In this document: positions 1 through 6,462 of the stretch, one piece after another
Layout: each line of letters begins with the position of its first letter
Numbering within the stretch: position 1 is the first letter of the stretch
Assembly (NCBI GenBank): GCA_041567315.1
Contig: JBFGCA010000130.1
Span: 1 to 11,709, forward strand
From: JBFGCA01 sp041567315
GTDB lineage: Bacteria; Acidobacteriota; Thermoanaerobaculia; Multivoradales; JAHEKO01
Direction: 5' to 3'
DNA length: 11,709 bases
The notes under the pieces: model-generated
The model's input: only the letters and a program-made list of their open reading frames with translations
Told to the model about the DNA's origin: nothing
Databases searched by the model: none
Program-made: the position numbers and the translations under genes

Positions 1-927
1 CGGGGCCGGGGCGGTGCGGACGAACGGGAGGGGGGGAGGGAAGCAACCGGCCGGGAAAAGCGAGGTTCCTTGCGAGCGCAGGGCGGCGACGGCGTCGCGG
101 TAGGCGCTGACGAAGGAACGGTATCCTTCGCGAAAGGCGATCCAGGTTTCGCGGCAGCCGGCATGAACCAGCGACGCGGGCGAGCGGGTCATCGTCGGAG
201 GCCGGTCGTGGGGCCGCTGCCGGCGAACAAAGCGGCGGCCTGCTGGCCGTGTGCCCCTCCTTCGGTGCGCTTCGGCCGTCTCGCTCTCGATCGCCTTCAG
301 GAGCTTGCCGACCCGCCACCGGCGCTCCTTTTCCGAAAGCCCCTGCCAGCAGGGGAGAGGCTCTAGCCGTAGCTCCAGGTCCTCGACGAAGGTCTCGCGT
401 TCGGCCTGGCGGCTGTGCCGGCGAGATCTGTACTGCCGGGTGCGATCGATCCAGACGCCGCGAATCGCCCCCCCGAAGCGCAGCGCCTCGAGGCCGCTGG
501 CCCCGGGCCACAGGTCGGGTCGCGCCACCAGGCCCTCCTTGCATCCGTGCGAGAGGAGGTAGCGGAGGCGCTGGAGCTGAACGTCGTCCTCCGCCGTCAC
601 CACGATCGGCTGGTAGCGGCGGCTCCAGAAAGGTCCGCTCCAGCAATGCAGTCGGCCGGCCTCCTTGGCGATGTTACCGTTGACGTACTCCATGAAGCTG
701 GCGAGCTGCTTGGCGTTCTCGACGCTCAGCAGCAAGTGAATGTGGTTCGACATGACCACGAAGTAGTGAAGGCGTACCGGCACGCGCTGTTTAGCGCGTG
801 CAATGACTCCGACGACCAGACGGTTGAACTCCCGGCTGGGCCGGAGAAGGAACCGCCCCTGAATCGTCCGGGTCGTGACCTCGACCAGCGCGCCGCCGTC
901 CGGGATGTAACGCAATCTTCTGCCCAT
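1..927 (-). CDS. REP-associated (RAYT-type) Y1/HUH transposase, 3' end cut by the window edge
   Basis: The frame is open for 309 codons from the ATG at 927 to the left edge, so the stop codon is not in the window. The HUH motif reads MSNHIHLLL, with the two metal-binding histidines at residues 62 and 64. The likely nucleophilic tyrosine is Y123, in RYLLSHGCKEGLV, followed by a typical RAYT-like segment. The N-terminus (RRLRYIPDGGALVEV, then RFLLRPS) and the region FWSRRYQPIVV at 100-110 fit this family. The tail, FPAGCFPPPLPFV near 291-303, looks like the family's end, so only a few residues are probably missing. Such enzymes nick and join single-stranded DNA at REP hairpins. REP-like hairpins lie 100-220 bp upstream of the start, as expected for a RAYT locus. 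I see no strong Shine-Dalgarno sequence; the start was chosen on N-terminal similarity. It appears intact as far as visible. Family assignment is from remembered motifs, not from a search. Confidence 0.87.
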   Translation of the reverse strand, partial: MGRRLRYIPDGGALVEVTTRTIQGRFLLRPSREFNRLVVGVIARAKQRVPVRLHYFVVMSNHIHLLLSVENAKQLASFMEYVNGNIAKEAGRLHCWSGPFWSRRYQPIVVTAEDDVQLQRLRYLLSHGCKEGLVARPDLWPGASGLEALRFGGAIRGVWIDRTRQYRSRRHSRQAERETFVEDLELRLEPLPCWQGLSEKERRWRVGKLLKAIESETAEAHRRRGTRPAGRRFVRRQRPHDRPPTMTRSPASLVHAGCRETWIAFREGYRSFVSAYRDAVAALRSQGTSLFPAGCFPPPLPFVRTAPAP

Positions 928-987
928 CTCAATGTGAAAGGACGGAGCAGAGTCTCTCTATCTTGCTGGCAAGCTCCCCAACTGGCT

Positions 988-1009
988 CTGCGAATGGGCT
1001 GCGAATGGG
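988..1009. repeat. 11-bp tandem duplication, two copies
   Basis: CTGCGAATGGG occurs twice back to back, 61-82 bp upstream of the transposase start codon. It may be a replication slip or part of the transposase promoter region. No function can be assigned. Confidence 0.8.
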
Positions 1010-1032
1010 CTGGCTGCTCCTAGTCCCGGTCC

Positions 1033-1048
1033 AAGTGGGTGGCACCTT
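1033..1048 (+). repeat. Dispersed GGGTGGCACCT repeat, copy 1 (intergenic)
   Basis: AAGTGGGTGGCACCTT carries the exact 11-mer core with the CAAGT flank, in the intergenic space beside the transposase. Confidence 0.8.
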
Positions 1049-1108
1049 GACGGCACTTTGACGGGCACTTGGACACTTTGACGGGCCGCCGAGCTGCGCC
1101 TCCTCGCC

Positions 1109-1123
1109 AAGTGGGTGGCACTT
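1109..1123 (+). repeat. Dispersed repeat, copy 2 (intergenic, variant core)
   Basis: AAGTGGGTGGCACTT has the core with one C missing; the change makes the hairpin arms perfectly complementary. Confidence 0.75.
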
Positions 1124-1169
1124 GGTGGGGCGGCCAGTGGGTGACGACTGGTGGGTTGGCCTCTGGCCT

Positions 1170-1204
1170 CCGTGAGGCTCGAGGCGAGCGAGCGGGGCTC
1201 ACGG
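1170..1204 (-). terminator. Strong hairpin after the reductase operon, probable terminator
   Basis: CCGTGAG (1170-1176) plus GCTCG (1177-1181) pair with CGAGC (1189-1193) and CTCACGG (1198-1204). This gives a 12-bp stem with a 7-nt loop and a 4-nt GGGG bulge. It begins 8 nt past the stop codon of the FAD subunit gene. There is no T-run after it on the minus strand, so it may act as an RNA 3'-end stabiliser or an imperfect terminator. The 8-bp palindrome ATAGCTAT (1205-1212) lies between it and the stop codon. Confidence 0.5.
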
Positions 1205-1212
1205 ATAGCTAT

Positions 1213-2235
1213 CTAATGGAGATGATTGGGTGGTAGCAGGCCTGGAGGCAGGCCGGCGGCCTCACGAAGAGCCGCCTCCGTGTAGCGGGCGGCCATGGCA
1301 CCGCGCCAGTGGGTCTGGAAATCGGTGTTGTCGAGGGGCGTGGCCGTCTTGCGGGCCAGTCTGCCGACCTCCTCGATTCCCTCCGGCGTCAGGGGACGGC
1401 CTGCGAGGACCTCGGAGGTGCCACCCACTTGAAGCGGGCAGGAGCCGACGGCGCCCAGGAAGATGCGTGCCTCGGTGATCTCTCGGTCGGGCTCGCCCCA
1501 CAGGGCGACCGCCACCGACAGGACCGCGAAGTCGATCGAGCCCCGCCGGCGGAGTTTCCAGAAGCTAGATCGGCAACGCGGCGCCCCGGCCGTGGCCGGC
1601 AGCAGGACGGAGGTCAGGATCTCCTCCGGACGTTTGGCCAGAAAGTCGATGCCGTCGTCCCGGTAGAGCTCCGAGACGGGGATCTCGCGGTCCCCCTCCG
1701 GACCGGTCAAACCAACGCGTGCGCCGAGAGCGCAAAGGACCGGCGCCGAGTCCGAGGCGGTGTGCGCCCAGCAGCGTGACGAGCCAGGGGCCACCCAGCA
1801 GACCGTGCCGGCCTCCTTCATGCAGTAGTCGATGGCCCGCCGCCACTCCTCGGTCTGGTTGTAGTAGGTGCAGCGGGTATCGACGCACAGATTGCCGCCA
1901 ATAGTGGCCATGTGGCGCAGCGGAGGAGAGGAGATCGACTCGACGGCGCGGGCCAGGGCCGGGTAGCCGTCGCGGACCGCCGGGTGGCGCGACACCTCGT
2001 CGAGCAAGTGGGTGGCACCTATGCGGAGATCGGCGTTGGGGGTGATGCCGCGGAGCTCGGGGATGGCCATCAGGCTGACCACGGTTTCGGCCCGCTGGTG
2101 GCGGCGCTTCATGTTGGGCCACAGATCGGTGCCCCCGGCCACGACCCGGGCCCCCGGTCCCTCGCCGGCGAGGATCGACGCCGCCTCGGCGACCGAGCGC
2201 GGGCGGCGGAACCGGAACGGTGGTAGCCGGAGCAT
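1213..2235 (-). CDS. hcrB: FAD/4Fe-4S subunit of a 4-hydroxybenzoyl-CoA reductase-type molybdoenzyme
   Basis: This 340-residue protein is the flavin subunit of a xanthine dehydrogenase-family enzyme. FAD-binding motifs are VVAGGTDL (31-38) and ATIGGNL (110-116). After NLCVDT a roughly 40-residue loop holds cysteines at 117, 122, 138, 146 and 155 (TRCTYYN, DYCMK, TVCWVAP, SRCWAH). An added [4Fe-4S] loop here is the hallmark of the beta subunit of 4-hydroxybenzoyl-CoA reductase; ordinary xanthine dehydrogenase and CO dehydrogenase flavin subunits lack it. From memory, the Thauera protein uses cysteines at almost the same positions. The ATG (2235-2233) shares one base with the TGA of the upstream gene, so translation is probably coupled. 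The reading frame stays open upstream, but that part overlaps the molybdopterin subunit and is not coding. Two copies of the dispersed GGGTGGCACCT repeat lie in the gene. A close relative acting on another aromatic CoA thioester is possible. Confidence 0.88.
   Translation of the reverse strand: MLRLPPFRFRRPRSVAEAASILAGEGPGARVVAGGTDLWPNMKRRHQRAETVVSLMAIPELRGITPNADLRIGATHLLDEVSRHPAVRDGYPALARAVESISSPPLRHMATIGGNLCVDTRCTYYNQTEEWRRAIDYCMKEAGTVCWVAPGSSRCWAHTASDSAPVLCALGARVGLTGPEGDREIPVSELYRDDGIDFLAKRPEEILTSVLLPATAGAPRCRSSFWKLRRRGSIDFAVLSVAVALWGEPDREITEARIFLGAVGSCPLQVGGTSEVLAGRPLTPEGIEEVGRLARKTATPLDNTDFQTHWRGAMAARYTEAALREAAGLPPGLLPPNHLH
1416..1431 (-). repeat. Dispersed GGGTGGCACCT repeat, copy 3 (inside the FAD subunit gene)
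   Basis: Exact core with the CAAGT flank. In the gene's frame it encodes QVGGTSE, residues 269-275 near the C-terminus. Confidence 0.8.
2005..2020 (+). repeat. Dispersed GGGTGGCACCT repeat, copy 4 (inside the FAD subunit gene)
   Basis: Exact core with the CAAGT flank, antisense to the gene. The coding strand reads AGGTGCCACCCACTTG and encodes IGATHLL, residues 72-78. Confidence 0.8.
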
Positions 2236-4787
2236 CAGGGTCCCGTCGTCAGGTCGGCGTGCTTGGCGAGCGCCTCTTCCCGGGTGGTCATCGTCCCCGA
2301 GGCGGCGCGCATCCGCGACCGCAGCCGGCCGCGGTAGTCGTTGATCGCCTTGCCGTCGCCGCCCTCGTCCGGCGTGGGGACGATCAGCGTCTCGCCGAAA
2401 TCGACCTCGGGGAAGGCGCGCGGCCCGTACCGCGCCTCCTTGCCGGCGGCCTGGGCGGCCAGCGCCCGCAGGATCATGTGCGGCTGCACCGGGACCTGAT
2501 CGATCCGCACCCCGACGGCGTCGTGGATCGCGTTGACCAGCGCCGGCGCGACCGGCAGCATCGGTCCCTGGCCGACCTCCTTGGCGCCGTAAGGACCCTC
2601 CGGGTCCGGGTCCTCGATCAGGAAGCTGGTGACCGGCGGCATGTCCTCGAAGGTCGGACTCTTGTACTCCAGCATCGACGGCATCTTGTGGACCAGCGCC
2701 CCGGAGAGCCGCGCCGGCAACCGCCGGAAGGCCTGCTCTTCCATCATCGCCTCGCCGAGCCCCATGTAGACCGAGCCCTCGATCTGTCCCAACACCAGCA
2801 CCGGGTTGATGCACTTGCCGACGTCGTGGGCGATCCAGACGTGGAGCGGCCGGTAGAGCCCGGTCTCCGGATCTACCTCCACTTCGACCACGGCCGCCGT
2901 GTACGAATAGGCGGGCGACGGCCCGACCCCGGCCCCGCGGTAGCGCCCGGGCGAGCGCGGCGGCGTGTACGAGCCCACCGTGCCCAGCGTCCCGAAGCGG
3001 GCCTCGGCGACGATCACCGCCTCGCTAAAGCTCATCCCGCGCTCCGGCGACTCGGCGTCGAACACCCGCCGGTCGGCGAAGACCAGCCGCCCGGCCGGCA
3101 CTTCGAGCTGCTCGCCGACCGCCGTCGCCAGCAGATCGCGCGCCCGCTCGGCCGCCTGCAGGGCGGCGTTGCCGACCATCAGCGTCACCCGCGACGAGTA
3201 GCTGCCCAGGTCGACCGGGGTGAGGTCGGTGTCGCCCACGCACAGCCGCAGGTCCGCCAGATCGACGCCCAGCACCTCGGCCACCACCGCCGCCAGTACC
3301 GAGTCGGAGCCCTGCCCGATCTCGGTCTCGCCGCAAAAGACCGCCACCGCCCCCGAGCGGTCGAGCCGCAGCTGCACCCCGGATTGCGGCATGTGGTTCC
3401 AGTAGATCGGCAGCCCCGCCCCGCACAGATAGGACCCGCAGGCCAAGCCGAGACCGCGGCCGCGGGGCAGCCGTCCGCGCCGCTGCCGCCAGCCGCTGCC
3501 CTCGACCACCGCCTCGATGCAGCGGCCGAGCCCGATCGACCCGATCTTCAGCCAGTTGGCGGTGACGCTGTCGGGTGGGGCGAGGTTGCGCAGCCGCAGC
3601 TCGGCCGGGTCGATGCCCAGCCGTTCGGCCGCCTTGTCGAGGTGGACCTCGAAGGCAAAGCGCGGCTGCGGCGTGCCGTGGCCGCGCTTGGGGCCGCAGG
3701 GCGGCTTGTTGGTGAAGCAGCGGATGCCGTCGAAGTGGTAGCGGGGCAGCCGGTAGGTGACGGTCTGCAGCGCCCCGGTGTAGTAGGTCGAGGCGACGCC
3801 GTAGCTGCCGTAGGCGCCTCCGTCGAGGGCGGTCCGCAGGTGCTGGGCGGTCATCGAGCCGTCGCGCTTGAAGCCGGTCCGAAGGTGCATCAGCACCGGA
3901 TGGCGGCCGCGGTGGCAGTAGAAGACCTCCTCGCGGGTGAGGGTGACCTTGACCGGCCGGCCGAGCTTCAAGGCCATCTTGGCGGCGACGATCTCGTGGT
4001 TGAAGGGATCGCTCTTGCCCCCGAAGCCGCCGCCGTTGGGGCAGGCGACGACCCGGATGCGGGAGGCCGGCAGGCCCAGAACGCGGGCGAGAGCGCGGTG
4101 CACGTAGTGCGGTGTCTGGGTCGCCGAGTACAGCGTCACCCGGTCCTCGTCCTCGGGAACGGCCACCGCCGCGTGCTGCTCCATCGGCAGGTGGGTGCTG
4201 CCCTCGTAGAACAGGGTGTCCTCGAGCACCAGGTCGGCCTCGGCCATCCCGGTCTCGACGTCGCCGAAGCGGAGCGACACCTGCTTGTGGACGTTGCCGT
4301 GAGGCCCGTAGTCGTGGATCCGCGGCTCCGCGGTGGCGAGCGCCGCCTCGACCCCGTCGATGGTGGTCAGGGGCCGGTAGCGGACCGCCACCCGCAACGC
4401 CGCCTCGTGGGCGGCGTCCTCGGTCACGGCCGCCACGGCCGCGATCGGGTCGCCGACGAAGCGCACCCTGTCGGTGCACAGCGCGTGCTCGTCCTGCGAC
4501 ACCGGCAGGATGCCGAAGGTCTCCGGCATCTCGTCGCCGGTCAGGAAGCCCAGCACTCCGGGCACGCCCCGCGCCGGCTCCAGGTCGATGGCCTCGATCT
4601 CGGCGTGCGGTACCGTAGCTCGCACGAGCTTGATGTAGCAGAGCCGCGGAAAGTCCAGGTCGTCGGCGAAAAGGGTGGCACCTGTGACCTTGGCGCGGCC
4701 GTCGACGCGGCGGAAGGGCTTGCCGATCCAGCGCCGTTCGGCGGCGGGCGGGGCGTCGGGGCCCGGGCGGCGGGCGGGCTCAGCCAC
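2235..4787 (-). CDS. hcrA: Molybdopterin-binding catalytic subunit, 4-hydroxybenzoyl-CoA reductase type
   Basis: This 850-residue large subunit belongs to the xanthine dehydrogenase family. It has the N-terminal a/b-hammerhead region (about 25-140) and then the molybdopterin domains: PMEQHAAVAV (201-210), GGGFGGKSDPFNHEIVAAK (252-270), RGHGTPQPRFAFE (368-380), GETEIGQGSDS (486-496), DLGSYSSRVTLMVGN (526-540) and GAKEVGQGPMLPVAPA (734-749). With its partners it would remove the phenolic hydroxyl of 4-hydroxybenzoyl-CoA to give benzoyl-CoA, in the cytoplasm. The start is a GTG at 4787, overlapping the upstream gene by 8 bases; its stop shares one base with the next start. Two oddities: the position usually holding the family's catalytic Glu (GVGE in CO dehydrogenase) reads Gln740, and about 65-75 residues (from about 780) extend past the usual end. 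Substrate is inferred mainly from the FAD subunit's cysteine loop. Confidence 0.88.
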   Translation of the reverse strand: MAEPARRPGPDAPPAAERRWIGKPFRRVDGRAKVTGATLFADDLDFPRLCYIKLVRATVPHAEIEAIDLEPARGVPGVLGFLTGDEMPETFGILPVSQDEHALCTDRVRFVGDPIAAVAAVTEDAAHEAALRVAVRYRPLTTIDGVEAALATAEPRIHDYGPHGNVHKQVSLRFGDVETGMAEADLVLEDTLFYEGSTHLPMEQHAAVAVPEDEDRVTLYSATQTPHYVHRALARVLGLPASRIRVVACPNGGGFGGKSDPFNHEIVAAKMALKLGRPVKVTLTREEVFYCHRGRHPVLMHLRTGFKRDGSMTAQHLRTALDGGAYGSYGVASTYYTGALQTVTYRLPRYHFDGIRCFTNKPPCGPKRGHGTPQPRFAFEVHLDKAAERLGIDPAELRLRNLAPPDSVTANWLKIGSIGLGRCIEAVVEGSGWRQRRGRLPRGRGLGLACGSYLCGAGLPIYWNHMPQSGVQLRLDRSGAVAVFCGETEIGQGSDSVLAAVVAEVLGVDLADLRLCVGDTDLTPVDLGSYSSRVTLMVGNAALQAAERARDLLATAVGEQLEVPAGRLVFADRRVFDAESPERGMSFSEAVIVAEARFGTLGTVGSYTPPRSPGRYRGAGVGPSPAYSYTAAVVEVEVDPETGLYRPLHVWIAHDVGKCINPVLVLGQIEGSVYMGLGEAMMEEQAFRRLPARLSGALVHKMPSMLEYKSPTFEDMPPVTSFLIEDPDPEGPYGAKEVGQGPMLPVAPALVNAIHDAVGVRIDQVPVQPHMILRALAAQAAGKEARYGPRAFPEVDFGETLIVPTPDEGGDGKAINDYRGRLRSRMRAASGTMTTREEALAKHADLTTGP
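4671..4683 (+). repeat. Dispersed GGGTGGCACCT repeat, copy 5 (inside the molybdopterin subunit gene)
   Basis: AAGGGTGGCACCT has the exact core. The coding strand reads AGGTGCCACCCTT and encodes TGATLF, residues 35-40, next to the conserved ADDL motif. Confidence 0.75.
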
Positions 4788-5352
4788 CGCGCGCTCCGGT
4801 GGCGTGCTCGGCGGCGGCGGACTCGCCCGCCGGCCGCGCTCCGTAGAGGGTCTCGGGGGCCGGCTCGCGCGGCGCGCCCCGTTCGGCGGCAGCGGCCAGC
4901 ACGACTGCTTCGACGATCTTGTGATACCCGGTACAGCGGCACAGGTTGCCGGCCAGCGCCCGGCGGATGGCGGCGGGGGAGGGGTCGGGGTGCTCGGCCA
5001 ACAGGGCCTTGGCGGCCATCAGGATGCCCGGCGTGCAGTAGCCGCACTGCGCGGCGCCGAGGTCGGCCAGGGCGGCCTGCAGCGGATGGAGCCGGTTGCC
5101 CCGCTGGAGGCCTTCGACGGTCTCGATCCGGCGGCCTTCGAGCTCGGCGGCCAGCACCAGGCAGGACAGAACCGGCCGGCCGTCGACGAGCACCGCACAG
5201 GTGCCGCACTCGCCCAGCTCGCAGCCGTGCTTGGTGCCGGTCAGACCGCACTCCTCGCGCAGCACCTCGAGCAGCGTATGGTGGACCGGGAAGGCCACCG
5301 CGTGGTCCTCGCCGTTGACGTGGAGGGTCAGGCTGACGATGTCGGCTGGCAT
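4780..5352 (-). CDS. hcrC: 2Fe-2S subunit, 4-hydroxybenzoyl-CoA reductase type
   Basis: This 190-residue electron-transfer subunit has two [2Fe-2S] domains. The plant-type ferredoxin fold has cysteines at 44, 49, 52 and 64 (GCELGECGTCAVLVDG, then LSC). The helical domain has cysteines at 103, 106, 138 and 140 (CGYCTPGILMAAKALL, then NLCRCTGYHKIVEAV). It would pass electrons between the FAD/4Fe-4S subunit and the molybdenum site. I chose the ATG at 5352, which gives the family's normal N-terminus (ADIVSLTLHVNG); a TTG at 5394 would add 14 residues unlike the family. It is the first gene of the operon, and its stop overlaps the GTG start of the catalytic subunit. The C-terminal 35 or so residues are Ala/Glu/Pro-rich and probably disordered. 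Confidence 0.9.
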   Translation of the reverse strand: MPADIVSLTLHVNGEDHAVAFPVHHTLLEVLREECGLTGTKHGCELGECGTCAVLVDGRPVLSCLVLAAELEGRRIETVEGLQRGNRLHPLQAALADLGAAQCGYCTPGILMAAKALLAEHPDPSPAAIRRALAGNLCRCTGYHKIVEAVVLAAAAERGAPREPAPETLYGARPAGESAAAEHATGARGG

Positions 5353-5447
5353 GGGCAGAAGCGGATCCTCTCGGAGGCACCGTGACCGGTCCAACCGGCG
5401 GCGCTCCAGCCCGCAGCGGGAGCTGCGCGGGCCCCATCCGCAGACGC

Positions 5448-5463
5448 CCGGCGCCTTCGCCGG
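5448..5463 (-). promoter_or_regulatory. Small hairpin in the reductase operon leader
   Basis: CCGGCG (5448-5453) and CGCCGG (5458-5463) form a perfect 6-bp stem with a CCTT loop. It lies just downstream of the candidate -10 box, so it would sit near the 5' end of the mRNA. It could be an operator or a 5' stabilising stem. A second, bulged stem (CCCGCAGC with GCTGCGCGGG) lies at about 5410-5431. Confidence 0.3.
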
Positions 5464-5471
5464 ACGCGGTG

Positions 5472-5477
5472 ATTATA
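5472..5477 (-). promoter_or_regulatory. Candidate -10 box for the reductase operon
   Basis: The minus strand reads CATATAATCACC, a perfect TATAAT in otherwise extremely GC-rich DNA, 120 bases upstream of the 2Fe-2S subunit start. The -35 position (5495-5500, GCCACC) does not resemble TTGACA, so it may need an activator. Confidence 0.45.
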
Positions 5478-5533
5478 TGTCCCTGGCCCTGGCGGGTGGC
5501 CCGGCCGGCCGGCGCCGTGGCCCGCGGTGCTAG

Positions 5534-5694
5534 TGGACTGTGACGTCCGAATCGGGAGTGGATGGCGCCGCGGATCGTCGCTGGGGGCCAGGCGCTCCGA
5601 CGCAGGCGTAGCGGGGACTACGGCGAGCAGGAGCAACGCCGCCCCCGGCGGCGAGACCCAGCCGGGCGCTCCCGATCTGGGCGTTTACAGTCCG
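5534..5694. mobile_element. MITE-like element, copy A, between CTAG sites
   Basis: A 161-bp element is flanked on both sides by CTAG (5530-5533 and 5695-5698), which looks like a target duplication. Its ends form an imperfect inverted repeat of about 34 bp: TGGACTGTGACG on the left matches CGGACTGTAAACG on the complement of the right, and ATCGGGAGYG is shared further in. The interior contains CGACGCAGGCGTAGCGGGG and a stem-loop, CGTAG(CGGGGA)CTACG (5607-5622). It matches the inverted element at 11552-11709 along its length. It has no coding capacity. The 4-bp CTAG fits the YTAR target type of IS5-family elements, but that link is inference. Confidence 0.75.
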
Positions 5695-6462
5695 CTAGGT
5701 GGCCTGGCCCGGCTGTGGCGCGGCGCTGGGGGCCGGCGGCGGTATGACGGCCGGCGGGGTGTCCTGGCGGCGGCGCAGGAAGCGGCGCAACCGCTCGCGG
5801 GCCGCCGCCTCCATGTCGACGAAGCGGACGCCCATGCCGGCGATCCCTTCGCGATCGGGCTTGGTGTGGCGGACGACCTCGACTCTGGCCTGCAGCGGCT
5901 GGGAATCGCCCGGGAGTTGACAGGTGAGCCCCACCTGGCTGCCCACCGGCAGCAGTCGGCTGGTGTGGAGCAGCAGCCCGGTCTCCGAGAGGTTGCGCGT
6001 CTGACAGACCCGCAACACCCGCTCCTCGCCGGTGCGGCCCTCGATCTGTACCAGGATGCGGCTGTCCTCACGCGCGGCGACGCCCACCAGGTCGGCCAGT
6101 ACCCTCTTGAAGGCCTCGTCACCGGCGTCGAGCGGCAGCACCTGCACCAGAGCGCCGCCCATGCGACGCCCGAGGGCCTCGACCTGCGCGGCGGAGGTCA
6201 GCAGCAGGACCGGGGTATTGCGGCACGGTGAGGTGGGATCGTGGACCATCCGCACGAAGTCGTAGAGACTGAAATCGGCCAGCGGGTAGTGCGCCAGGAT
6301 GAGGTCGTAGCCTACGTTGGCGGCCAGCACCAGGGCGCTGGGGCCGTCCTCGACGCGGTTGATCTCGAAGGAGCTGGGGGCCAGGTAGGCGCGGATCGCG
6401 GCGAAGACGCCGGCGTCGGCGAAGATGGCCAGGACCTTGCGCTTCTTCGTCGCGGCTTTCAT
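5695..6462 (-). CDS. Degenerate receiver-PilZ two-domain protein, possible c-di-GMP effector
   Basis: This is a 255-residue cytoplasmic protein. Residues 8-125 look like a receiver domain (KVLAIFADAG, then YDLILAHYPL and TPVLLLTS). The phosphoacceptor aspartate position is occupied by His58, so normal phosphorylation is unlikely. Residues 131-230 are a PilZ domain with both c-di-GMP-binding signatures: RxxxR (R131-R135, REDSR) and NxSxxG (N157, S159, G162 in NLSETG). The domain ends with GMGVRFVDM, typical for PilZ. The last 25 residues are a Pro/Ala-rich tail. I chose the ATG at 6462 because the receiver strand begins right after it; the open frame extends to 6537 without domain content. The TAG stop is formed by the CTAG that flanks the MITE-like element, so insertion may have altered the C-terminus. 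It probably adjusts motility, adhesion or a similar output; the target is unknown. Confidence 0.82.
   Translation of the reverse strand: MKAATKKRKVLAIFADAGVFAAIRAYLAPSSFEINRVEDGPSALVLAANVGYDLILAHYPLADFSLYDFVRMVHDPTSPCRNTPVLLLTSAAQVEALGRRMGGALVQVLPLDAGDEAFKRVLADLVGVAAREDSRILVQIEGRTGEERVLRVCQTRNLSETGLLLHTSRLLPVGSQVGLTCQLPGDSQPLQARVEVVRHTKPDREGIAGMGVRFVDMEAAARERLRRFLRRRQDTPPAVIPPPAPSAAPQPGQAT

Larger units (their letters stand above)
1031..1151. repeat. REP-like hairpin cluster upstream of the transposase
   Basis: Three related units lie close together. The first, at 1031-1049, is CCAAGTGGGTGGCACCTTG. The second, at 1107-1125, is CCAAGTGGGTGGCACTTGG, a perfect 7-bp stem (CCAAGTG/CACTTGG) with a 5-nt loop. 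A diverged third, at 1134-1151, has CCAGT/ACTGG arms around GGGTGACG. Between the first two are short repeats of CACTTTGACGGG (1054-1065 and 1074-1085) and a related CACCTTGACGG (1043-1053). Small hairpins beside a RAYT gene are the expected substrate arrangement for such transposases. The same core recurs inside genes elsewhere in the window. Confidence 0.7.

Noticed and set aside
1..927. Transposase as a broken pseudogene
   Set aside because: Several short shadow frames overlap it, but one frame is continuous from the ATG to the window edge with all motifs in order.
415..1023. A 202-codon plus-strand open frame opposite the transposase
   Set aside because: It is antisense to a gene with HUH and tyrosine motifs and has no recognisable content.
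2236..2814. N-terminal extension of the FAD subunit frame to 533 codons
   Set aside because: The extra part overlaps the molybdopterin subunit gene and has no family similarity; the ATG at 2235 gives the normal N-terminus and an overlapping stop-start.
2220..5318. A 1032-codon open frame on the plus strand across the reductase operon
   Set aside because: It is the antisense shadow of GC-rich genes with clear family motifs on the minus strand; its own translation is Arg/Gly/His-rich without domain content.
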